Origin: Marsupella aquatica
Lineage: Eukaryota; Marchantiophyta
Direction: 5' to 3'
NCBI GenBank assembly: GCA_973895155.1
Contig: OZ316894.1
Span: 21,824,001-21,888,000, forward strand
Length of the DNA stretch: 64,000 bases
Every line of letters starts with the position of its first letter. Position 1 is the stretch's first letter. The position numbers and the translations under genes were made by a program. Positions 38,709-49,300 of the stretch are shown here, piece after piece. The notes beneath the pieces were generated by a model. That model was not told the DNA's origin. It saw only the letters and a list, made by a program, of their open reading frames with translations, and searched no databases.

Positions 38709-39683
38709 TGGCCTCGACGTCTGGTGAAGCACCTTCAGTCTCAGCCACTCGACAAGGAACTCTGCGGATGGCGGACAATCATCAATTTATGACCGAAAAA
38801 GGTTTCCCTCAGGGATTGTGACGAAGTCGTGGACCTCCAATTCGACCGCACAGCACGAAAAGGATCACGACGACGAATCGAAAAGCAGAACGGTAAGTCT
38901 TTCGGCAGATTGAAAGCCAATAGTCACCAAGCAGCCAAAAGAGATTCCGTTCTGTTCTCTTCTTACCCATGCTTCTCGTGTCTGATCTTCTTCTCGACCC
39001 CTGAAATGGTATAGTCATCGCCCTGCAGCCCTCCCGTCCCCCGAGGTCACTCTGGCCTCGAGTTTTCGTCGAACAATTCCATCAGCTGGGAAGAAAAAAA
39101 CTGCAAAGGCTATGCGGAGCTTGGCCAGCCTTCTTGCTTAGGGGAGAAGTTTGATTGAACTAAGCGTTTCTTTGCAATGTAATTCGGTTAGACAAGTGAA
39201 TGAGGAAATTTGGATCAGGGAATCGGCCTGTTCGAGGTGAGTCTTCCTGTAGGATTTTATGTAGAATTGATAGAATTGATTGATTGAGAGTGCTAGACGA
39301 GGTTGAAGAGTTGGGGGGTCCTGGTGGTTTTTTGTTTCGGGGTCATTTGGAGAGACCATCTTCGGCGGATTTTATCGATAACGGGATAGACTCTGAATCT
39401 CTCTCCCGTTGAGGTCTGTTGTCAGGTGCTGTTGCTCTGGAAGGTAAAGGTAGGTCAAGAAGAAGAGCAGGTGGATTGGGTGATAGACATCATCACATCG
39501 CCAGGGCCGACGGTGTAATAGATATGAAGGAAGTATTGGTGGATTAGGTTTAAGGATTTGGTGAGGATTGGACAAATTGAAGTGCAGACGCGTTGGAATC
39601 TTCGCTGCAAGGGATCAGAGTGCCTTTGGAGAACGCAAATCGGCTCTAGGGTTGTCAGTGATAGGATCGTGTTGTCTTTGGAA

Positions 39684-41070
39684 ATGGCCACAGCGCTAGA
39701 CATCGCAGGACGTAATCTGGTCTCCGGCTCTGGTGTCTGCGCCGTGCTTCCTTCGAGGTCATATTCCCTCACATGTTTTGGGGGGATTCGTTTTGCTTCG
39801 CATCATTCTTTTAGGAATTCGGTTTCGTTTAGACTTTCCAGAAGGTGCCAAGTGCAAGCGTTGCTGCTGGAACCCTCAGATGGAGCTCAGGATAATCTGG
39901 ATAACTTTGTGAAGCGCATGGAGCAGACCTGGTCAATCGCCAAGGTAGACAACCAGATCAATTTGAAATTGATCTTCTTGCTCAAGCCTTTGTCTTATTA
40001 TTTCCGGCCAATATTTGAGAATTAGTCACCAATTTGAAGCAATTTTTGGGCTCAAATTCTACACTTTTCACATGTACTTGGTGCTTGGCGCCCGTTCTAC
40101 AGCAACCGAGGCCGGTGCAGTGCAAGTCCTGTACGGCAAGTGGACAAGTGGACTGTCCTTGGTGTAAAGGGACCGGCTTCTTCATCATAGGTGACAACAT
40201 GCTCTGCGAGGTTCCATCACGGAATACAACTTGCCGCGTCTGCTTTGGCCGGGTTCGTTACTTTTGCCCCCTGTCAGTTTCTCGAGGAATGTTCAGAGTA
40301 GCTATAATGATTTCACTAATTCATACTGTGACACTTAAAAATGTAACTGTCCAAGTCCTTGTTGCCCGGCAGTCAAATGTGTAGACAAAGTCATTTCGTG
40401 GTTCGGTCACTCAGCTGGAGGTTGTGAAGGGTAACGAGACCCTTGTATTGGATCCTTCAGCTGATCTGCGGGCGTTAGATGCAGAATTATAAGACAACAT
40501 ACTGTCTAGGCCGTTTGTCGCACAGCACTCTATGTATAGACTTCCATCGTGGGGTATGGAGTTCTTCAGAGGATGTGATCCCGTCTATTCCCTATCATGT
40601 TCTATGCGTTCGATGATAACTTCAGGCGATTACAATAACCTAGTGCCCATTCACTAATGTTTTAGGGAAGAGTCAGACGATAATTTGGCGTGCATCCAAG
40701 GAGTCTTATTTTCGACACGGTGGATTTGAATGAATCTCCTCTTTAGCCTATCTATACTGTACCTCGTGACCATTCCTATCTATAGAGTCTGGGCATATAC
40801 TGGAAAGGATCAGCACGAGTGGATGGGGAAGGGTGGGTTGTAGTTTGAAACCCATAAATTTCAGGCTACCACAACACCTCAACCAAATTATGGTCATTGA
40901 TGACAACTGGTGGTCTGGCACTCCTAGTCTCGAAATGTCTCAGTATGTTTTGCTATCTAACTGTCAGAACTTGTCTGCAGTGCACGCTACCTTGTGATGA
41001 TTGTAAAGGGACCGGCTTTAGGGCTAAGTGGCTTGGAGAACCGCAGAAGCCCAAGAGGAACGATGGTTGA
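39684..41070 (+). CDS. Chloroplast-type DnaJ zinc-finger (J-domain-less) protein
   Basis: Plastid proteins with only the cysteine-rich DnaJ zinc domain (BSD2, LQY1, PSA2 and relatives) act as thiol or assembly chaperones for photosynthetic complexes. Exons: 39684-39944, 40103-40252 and 40981-41070; 166 residues. The first 60 residues are Ser/Arg-rich with few acids, consistent with a transit peptide. Zinc module 1 is CKSCTASGQVDCPWCKGTG (Cys94, 97, 105, 108). Module 2 is CRVC (131, 134) with CDDCKGTG (142, 145). The protein ends GFRAKWLGEP with a basic tail. There is no HPD J-domain. The donor of exon 2 (CGG/GTTCGT) is not strong, and intron 2 is 728 bp. The start is the first ATG followed by the transit-like sequence; the frame is open 42 codons further back. 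I cannot say which of the plant DnaJ-zinc subfamilies it belongs to. Confidence 0.85.
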
Positions 41071-43736
41071 GTTTGGGATCCTTAGGATAATTGGGGGCGA
41101 TCTCTGGGATGGAGTTCATCTCTATGCACAGCTGCTATCGTGTTGATGATGTTGTGAAGAACGTGAGGTAAGGAAAACCTCAACAATCCTCCAGACAATT
41201 GGCCTGGCCAACGGATCTTTATCTACACTGTGTTGATGTACAAAGCCATGGATGCAGCTTGCAATATCGATGGCAACACATTACTATTGTCTATGTGATT
41301 ATGAGCCATGGAGATGCAACGCTGGGATCCAAGGTGCTTCTACCGTATTGACCTCATTCTTAAGTACGAAAGAGCTAACTTCCCGAGTCGCTCCAGTCTA
41401 CCTTCCTAGGATCCTGTGGACTGATTCTGATAATTACCGTATCCAAAGACAATTTTCAGGTAATCTTCTTCTCGATCTGGAGCATGTTCTGGCCGCATTT
41501 GGCTGGAGGATCTGAAATATGAGAAATGATGTTGATGGGAAGGCGGTCGATCTGTTTGTGCAAGTGGAGAGTATTTTTTGTTTGAGACAAATTAATGAGT
41601 TAGAGAGAAAGGCTACGGCTGCAGACTACCTGAAATTGTTATGTCGTCACAGCCCATTACTATAGGCTATTGCAAGAGTTATCCGAGTTCCTGCACCGTA
41701 TCTATACTTGAGCGAAAGGGTAAGGGATCAACCCTGGCTTAAACAAGCGTTTTCGTGCTCCTGTCCTTTAGCAGCTGGACTTTTCCATCACTTCTGTAGA
41801 GCAATTCTATATTAACCTAGAACCATATCCTGCTAAATAAGAATATTCCTGTCGCAAGTGATTCATGACAGGCCATTCCATGCAACTATTCTAGATGCTG
41901 ACACTTCCTGTAGCAACTCCGTAATCTATAGTTCTCTTGATCTCTCTGTCTCTGTGATGCAAGCACTGGCTGTAATTACGCCGGGTTTGGGTTGGGGATC
42001 TCAATTTGTGAGCATCAAATTTCTATGCCGTATTTTGCTCATCCTAGAATTGCTGTAAAGGGGTTAGAGATGAATTAGCTCACAATTACCCAAGCGTAGG
42101 TGAAGTGTCAGCACTTTAAGATCTTCAAGAGAAAAGGATCTCTGTGTGGTTGGCGAGCCCTTGATTATCATTAATATTTGAGACAAAGCTTGTAGCCAAT
42201 GATCTCAGTTGAGATGGCATAAATTTCTTGTCGCCTCGGAGCTTGACCTAAGATAGCCGTGTATGCTTATACTTTGACTAGTATATTGCCATCGTTTTCA
42301 CTGTTGGTTAACAAACCAGTTCAGGTTAGCTTAGACCATCTAACCATGACCCTTTTGTGCCTTTTCTGTCCTCGATGGCTACAACTCCTGATAAACCACC
42401 ATTGTCACAGAAGTCGTGGGAGAACAAAATAGTTACTTTGTGCTCACTTGTTTCCTTGGTTATGAACATTATTGAAAATGAACAGTGGCAGCTCACCTCT
42501 ACCCGCTGCTATCCACCATCTTTGGGGATGGGGTTTCTTGCCATCACAACTCGAGGGTGACTGGGAGTGGGATAGGTTGCAATGGGATGATGGCAAGGGT
42601 GAAGGGTACCAGGAGGTGGACCAGTGAGCGTTTATGGGAGGATTGAAGCTATATGGTAAGGGAGTGAAAGACAACAATATCCGTTGGACAAGTCTCTGGA
42701 GGGTGTTAGCTAAATCTAAACCCCTGATAAAAATTCTCCAGTATTCCAAATGAAGTCCTTAAATCTTCTTCTGCTGTACCCTTTGACCCAGTTCTACGTG
42801 GGCTAAATGACTAGGATGATTTTTTCATGGCTATAGTGAACAGGAGTCTTGTCTTTTTTGAAGTAGTCAATAGAGAGGGTCAAAGCGGGCCCCAATGAGT
42901 TCCTGCCAAGGACACCAGTTGTTTTTTTGGACAGAACAAAAAACCGTACAGGATACCTATGAAGGTGTCCCATAAGGATGAGACTTCCAAAAAGTGGTTG
43001 TCTGTGGGGACAAGTTATAGTTTAGGGCTGATTAATTAAAGCCATGAGACCCTTATTATGGCAGTGCTTTGTGCCCTCATGCACCCTCCCGACTGGTACA
43101 TGTCAATCCAATGACTAGTAGCCAAATGCACCACAGATCCTGGCCATCCCCATTGTGAGGTGTCAATCGCAAGTGCAAAACTTGTCTACAAAACCCCCAA
43201 AACAACTTCAGGGGGCAATCAGGAAATGCTCATCATACTCTAGATCTTTGTACCCTCTCATCACTCTCCCAAAATTGGATGGAAGTAGGTTAGCCGCGTT
43301 CCACCCTACAGCCTCCCACCAAGGGTGTTTACTGTCTAAACTACAAGGTACACCTGGTCACTAACATGATAACCTCTGGGTGGTACATTATTGATAGAAT
43401 TAAAAGCCCTGCTGGTAATCACACATCAAAATGTAATACTATACACTCTGCACTCACTTATTTAAAGAAAATAAAGAGGTTTTTCATGAATCTTCTGAAT
43501 TGAGATTATGTCCCTAGATGTTAGGCTTGGCAATATCAACAGGTTGCTAGCTAAGATCCCTACTTGACCCCAGGTGCTACCTTGGTTTTGGGGGTTTCTC
43601 TCTTGAAGAGCTGCAACATTGCTAATTGTTCCTAGCAGCCCCTTAGGTTGTTTTCCTCTGCTCACTCCTGATTTTCCAACCCAGTTAGAAAAAAATTACA
43701 GAAACTTTATTGGACAATGTTGTCAGTGGCATCTAT

Positions 43737-44700
43737 TAATGGTTTCACCCGGGATAATGTCAAAACTGGAGATAATGGAATTTGCAGGACTTCCAAATTC
43801 CCACCTCTCCAGAGACTTTCCAACCCGGTTACAAAAGCAGAAACAGCTTGTTACTAAGCTGTCCACCTAACTGTTAGAATTTAGTATCCTGTCCCTCTAA
43901 CTATCCGAATTTAGTATCATGTCCCCCAAACAATTTTATTTATCACTATGCCCCCCATTCGGTATCTGGGTTAGTATACAGTGTACACTGGCTTAAAAAC
44001 AGTGCCACATGGCAAGGCGTGTGCAGGCTGCATTTCCGTGAGTCAGGGGCTAAGGTCGGGTTGTTTTGGCTCCTCTGGGTCTCACTATTCATGAGGGGAA
44101 ATTTGGGCCGCAGCACTTGGGGAGGGGAAAGTCAGGGGGCTGCTCCTCCCAACCTAAGTACTTGGTGAGGGCAAAGTCGGGAGACTTTGGCTCTTCCCGG
44201 GCCCCGACACTTTGTGTGTGTGTGTGGGGGGGGGGGACGTTTTGGCTCTTCCTGGGCCTGTGACAACAGCCCGCCATGGAAAGGAGGGGAACAAGAGGTA
44301 AATCAAGGCGATTTCACCCACAGCCACTCACACCTTGCCATGTGGCACTGTTAAGCCAGTGTAGGCTACATACTAACCCGATACAGAATGCAGGGCATAG
44401 TGGTAAATAAAATTGTTTAGGGCACAGGATACTAAATTAGGACAGTTAGGGGGACAGCTTAGTAAAATGCTGAAACCAGAAATTACAGAAACCTAAGGGG
44501 ATGTCCAACGTGGCATCCATTATCTCCAGTTTTGACACGAGAAAGTGGGAGAGCCAGAGTGCCCCATATGGGTCCCACTAAATACATCAACCCTGATTTT
44601 AAATAAAAAAAAAATTTGTATATGTGTACAGGAAATGAGACACCCTGAATTTTTTTTCTTTGTATGTGTGTACAAGGAAATGAAACATTACCCTGAGTGA
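43737..44700. mobile_element. Fold-back (long inverted repeat) element, non-autonomous
   Basis: The left arm (about 43759-44020) reads GTCAAAACTGGAGATAATGG, then ACTAAGCTGTCC, AATTTAGTATCCTGT, CAATTTTATTTA and TACACTGGCTTAA, ending in a CAGTGCCACATGGCAAGG segment. The right arm (44325-44536) carries all of these in reverse complement and reverse order. An outer piece (TGGTTTCACCCGGGATAATGT at 43740) also matches inverted sequence near 44680-44700, with about 145 bp extra in the right arm. The central 300 bp has repeated TTTTGGCTC and TCTTCC(C/T)GGGCC words and a poly-G run. No transposase; the two arms could form a very large hairpin. Confidence 0.8.
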
Positions 44701-44796
44701 AACCACCCAACCCCTAACCAGCCCGGGAATTATGAATTCGAATGACTTAGAATAAAGTTGCAAGTGAGGCTAGAACATCTGGGTATTATGAAATTT

Positions 44797-45004
44797 GAAT
44801 AAGAAAGAACAAAATGTAAGTGGCACACAGTGACAGATCAGAATTTTTTCTGTGAAAAATATAATAAAATACAAATGACAGAGAGATGAAATTTTTTCTT
44901 GAATAAGAAAGAACAAAATGTAAGTGGCACACAGTGACAGATCAGACTTTTTCTTTGAAAATATATAATAAAATACAAATGACAGAGAAATGAGATTTTT
45001 TCTA
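44797..45004. repeat. 104-bp tandem duplication
   Basis: Copies begin at 44797 and 44901 with GAATAAGAAAGAACAAAATG and are nearly identical through the TAATAAAATACAAATGACAG segment. The high identity suggests recent duplication. Confidence 0.92.
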
Positions 45005-45060
45005 TGTAAAATTGTGTAAACAGTCACTCAGGTTTTATGTTTGGTAACTCAACCCCACTT

Positions 45061-45158
45061 GGGATAATGGATGTAACCCCCTCAGGCTCAACACCCTTGA
45101 GGATTACATGGGGATAATGGATGTAACCCCTCACGCTCAACACCCTTGAGGATTACAG
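45061..45158. repeat. 50-bp tandem duplication
   Basis: Two near-identical copies (45061 and 45111) of GGGATAATGGATGTAACCCC followed by CTCAACACCCTTGAGGATTACA. The unit itself contains a small inverted pair (CTCAACACCCTTGAG). Confidence 0.92.
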
Positions 45159-46372
45159 CCCATTGCCCCTTCTTGGGGATGGGTTACCCTACCCTACATA
45201 CCCGACCCAATTCAAGGAAGGCAGGCCAGTATAAGTGAAGTGATGGCAACTTCAAGAGACATTTCACCTGACACCATATATATTTTTGTGGAGGTCCCTT
45301 CATTTGCAAGTCCTTATGACAAAGGACATGCATTATAGTGCGAATGAAATTCTCCTAGAATTATCCACACGAGACTGGCACATAACACCGTTACAATTGC
45401 AGGTCATTCCAGAAGTGAAGACAACTTCATTCGCTTTACTTTATGGACAATAGACTCACTCAATTACCAAGGCCTGCGCTCACAGCATCAGACCGTCCAT
45501 AATATGAACAATCACTTGATGAAGATTAATTGCACTCAATGTGACAGCTCTGTTAAAATCATATGTTACAACTCAACTTCCCCCGCATCCTTCTGAACTG
45601 TACTTGACGTTTCAGGGATTTGTGTAAGCCTATCTTTGTGACGATCATCCCTCAGTACATTACGCCTGCTACTCCAAAAAATTTGCTGGTTGGATACTCC
45701 AAACCACTTTGCCCTGAAAATATTTCCTCGTCCCCAAGTTTCCCCAGTGGCTCATGGCAAATCCACTTGCTCTAAGAGTTTTGGACACTACACAGGCCTC
45801 AATGCTTGCCTGTACTTCTGGAAGATAACTTCAGTTGTTGACGAGTGTGGATCACCTGTAGTTTGTTTTAGGTGTCGACCATCCAACTCAGGGGAAAGAC
45901 CATACTGAGCTCGTAGAATCATCTGTCAGTCAGCCTCCTCTCTGATGATTAACCATCATCTTAGCCAGTGGTAACATGCCTCACAAAATTGGCCATTTCC
46001 ACACATCGTCCCAAGAATCTATAATCCACTGCTCCTTGCCAGTGGAATGTAGTCGGCTGACCTCAACTACTTCGTGCACATAAAACTTATCAACCGCAGC
46101 CCGTTAAGGCTTATGCTGATTCGGACCCCTAGCTTGCAACATTCCCATAACTCAAATTTGAGCTTTCCTCAAACAAGATAATCAGTGTTAGGCCGCGATT
46201 TGCAGCAACAAAGACTAAGAGGGCAATCAGGCAGAAAACGAAAACAGGTTTGCGTACTATCAATGACCACAGCACTGGCAAACAAGAATCAAGTTCCTTG
46301 CACCGGAAATACCAGCAGGCACATTGGTGTAGATGCCCTGGACAATGTCCATATTTCCATGGACAAATCGCA

Positions 46373-49300
46373 TCACACCAAATGGCCCTTACACATCTCT
46401 CCATGACAGTCCTCAACAGGGAAAATATCCGGAACAACGATAGCTTCCGTAGTGAAGACAAATGGAGTGAGCACCTTGGGCCCCGAAAATCTCAACTCCA
46501 CAAAGAAAGCTCCATATCCCTCCTGCATAAGAGATCGATCAAGCGCACAACATCAGTCGTATGAATCTGACGTACTCTTATCAACTAGAACTAGAACTAG
46601 AACTGGAGGAAAGCCTTCCGTTCGCAAGGGAGCCTGTATGTAACAACCATCTGCTCTTTTGAAGCCTCACCTTTGGATAGGGTATGCTCGCGACATAAGT
46701 TTTACTTTGACTGTCACCGTCCACACTACAAGGTTTCAGGGAGCGTCGACGGAAAAACACAGGCTGAATGCATAAACCCTTTATTGCAATCGTTGAGCTG
46801 CAAAACGGTTGAATACTGTCAGCTCTACGGGGCCTTCCAAAACTGGAATCATTTTCCCCCTTATGAATCAAGTCCCTCAAACGCCATAGAAACGAAGAAA
46901 TCTCAGTCTACGTGCCATCTAGAGTGAGAGATAAACGAAACTGACCAGTTCCCATTGTCTGCAGTAAACCATCGAAAGTCTCTAGTCTTGGTCCCCTTTG
47001 TGGTGTATGCATACCACAGAAGGACTTGAATTGGCTTCTCGGCAACACCAATTTCAATGGCTCCTGCAGCTTTGTTCAAAAACCACCAGTACTTCGGGCG
47101 ACCGCCGTAGCCAGGCCTCCTCTCCTGCAATCTATTTTCCCTAGGCATTCGAAGCAACGATGTCCCTCTGAGATCTACGTCTCTATTCGTAGAACTCAGC
47201 TCATGGCCTTCAGCAATGCTAAGGAAAAATGCCTCCATCGCCAACAAAAGCTGTGTACACAAGGGGTAGTAGAAGATTAAGAATGGTTAAGTCACAGCGT
47301 CTATAAGATCAAAAAGCGCGTTGTTACTTTGAGCCAAGTGCAAGGAAAAATAGTAGAAGATAAGCCCAAGATAATTCCTGTATGATGTTCGTTCAAACAC
47401 CCTCACTTCGCCCTGTTTTTCAAGGCCGTGAAGCGTTAAATTTCTGAATAATTCTGACGAGTAGGTGCCATGCTAGTATCTACCATCCTTACACACCTTT
47501 GGTATGCCCGTTATAAGAGTATGTTCTGTATTTGATAAGATAAGCATGTGCTTCTCACCAGGCAGGTCATCCCAAAAATAGTGGCTGCAGCCAACAACTC
47601 CGTTAGGTGAGCTACAGTTCACAAAACAGCTTCAATAATGACGTCACTTTAGAAAATGGACGTTGTTCACAGGATTTATGAAGTTTATCACAAAAAACCG
47701 CATCTTTGGGTATTTTTGACCCAATAACCATATTTGGTTACACATCACTATTTTGAGTACCGTGTTGAAAGGACAGGTAATGCTGGGTAACAATTAGGAT
47801 GCCTGCCACCTATGTATCACGTAACCCAGAGAATGCAAAATATAGGAGAAAGATTTACCTGTCATCTATCAGGAAAAACTCATCATTAGAGGTGCTTATC
47901 ACCAACTTTGGCATTGTGAGGCGATCCTTGTAATGATATGGATCCACAATAGCCTGTAAACCAGCACGACACCCCGAAAGGTGAGAATATGGGTGGCCCG
48001 TTAAGGACAATTTCTACTATACATGCACTTAATAAGTCTGCTGGAAACATCCAGTGACAGCATATATAAGCAAGCATTACGAGAAGGGCTTTGGAGAACC
48101 TTCCAGCTAATCCTCAAAATGAATTGACAGCGATGGAAAGTTTACTTCAATTTAACACATCGATAAAGACGATCCAGGAAGAACCTGAAATTACCATTAG
48201 TTGCAAGAATTCTGGACTGTCAAGGTTGGCTGTCAAGTTCAAATCGTAATATGGTTTGTAGGCGAGAGGCCAGCCTCCAAGAGCCTGATAAAAATGATGC
48301 ATATTTGGGTTGAAATTCAGAATGTCCATGACTATTGGTATAATACCAACAATTCGCTGCACAACCAAATACCGAAACAGAGATATCAAACACAGCCCAG
48401 ACAGGAGGAAATGATGATGATAGGGATCTCGTCTCCACGGAAGGAGGAATGTAGGACCAGGATTGTCAAGGTTTTGAAAACCCTCTGCGAAGACAAACAC
48501 AAGCTAGAAGTTCGAAAATGTGCATTAAGAAATGACTAAGCGACTGACAAAACATGGCAGCGGCAGCGCTTCATCGACGAACTCTGATTTCTGTCAATTA
48601 TTCGAACCCGCGGTAAACAAACGAAAGTATCTTTCTCCTTCGACGGAGCTCGACCACTTCAAATACCCCTACGACACATTCCTGAAGAAAAGAAACGAAA
48701 AATGGCTTACATCGTCCACTGCTCCTGTTACCCATGCTTCCCAACCCCTTTTGCTAGCACCTGTCAGAACAAAGTTCTCCACCTGTGAAAAAAGGGAAAC
48801 AAGAATCAGGTCTTGGAATCCGCTTCTCGTAGTTATCACCAACGATTAGTATTTCAAGCAAGCAACTCTCCAATTAATCAAACCAGTAATTGCACAGCTA
48901 ATGAATTGCAATTTCCTTCAACTGCGAAGTGACAAGTGCAACTTGAGGATTACAAAAACTTCTTACGTTCCACTCGACTTAAAACCCGAAGTAAGGTTCC
49001 TCACGTTACATTAGAATACTGGGGTATTCTACCCATCCTACAGCGGCAAAGATCCAAGGAGTATAATCTTCCATCTCCCACACGAATAACAAATTCGACC
49101 CGTAGTGAGGTTCCTCCCAATAACATCAATTGATACTTTGGAAAGGTCCTAGGGCAAATGCCATTTCGAGGCCGGGAACTGGACATGTGACACACTGCGT
49201 CTCATGCAGCGACCAAAAATTCAATTACAGATTAAACACATCAGTGACAAAGAAGGACACAGTGAGGGAAGTTTACGAATTCGAGGGAGGTAGCAGGAAG

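Larger units (their letters stand above)
34206..39683. other. Divergent spacer with LINE relic and minisatellite
   Basis: Carries the MSC-gene promoter on the left, a minus-strand LINE relic (about 34700-35850), imperfect 30-bp repeats around CTACTTGTAGTGTCTG (35880-36010), a dispersed-family block (36790-37060), and a degenerate-to-ordered 50-bp repeat array (37880-38708). The array ends right at an unrecognised 37-codon open frame (38709-38819). The DnaJ-gene promoter/5' UTR is at the right end. Confidence 0.5.
41071..46372. other. Convergent spacer with fold-back element
   Basis: Holds the 3' UTRs of the DnaJ-type gene and the AprA-like gene, a large inverted-repeat element (43737-44700) and two tandem duplications (44797-45004 and 45061-45158). 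The stretches 41100-43700 and 45200-46300 show only short unrecognised open frames. Confidence 0.5.

Noticed and set aside
38709-38819. Short open frame beginning MASTSGEAPS just after the minisatellite
   Set aside because: Only 37 codons, no recognisable domain, and no in-phase downstream exon found.
48532-48849. 105-codon plus-strand open frame
   Set aside because: It lies antisense to exon 6 of the AprA-like gene, which carries the conserved GASKRGW motif on the minus strand.
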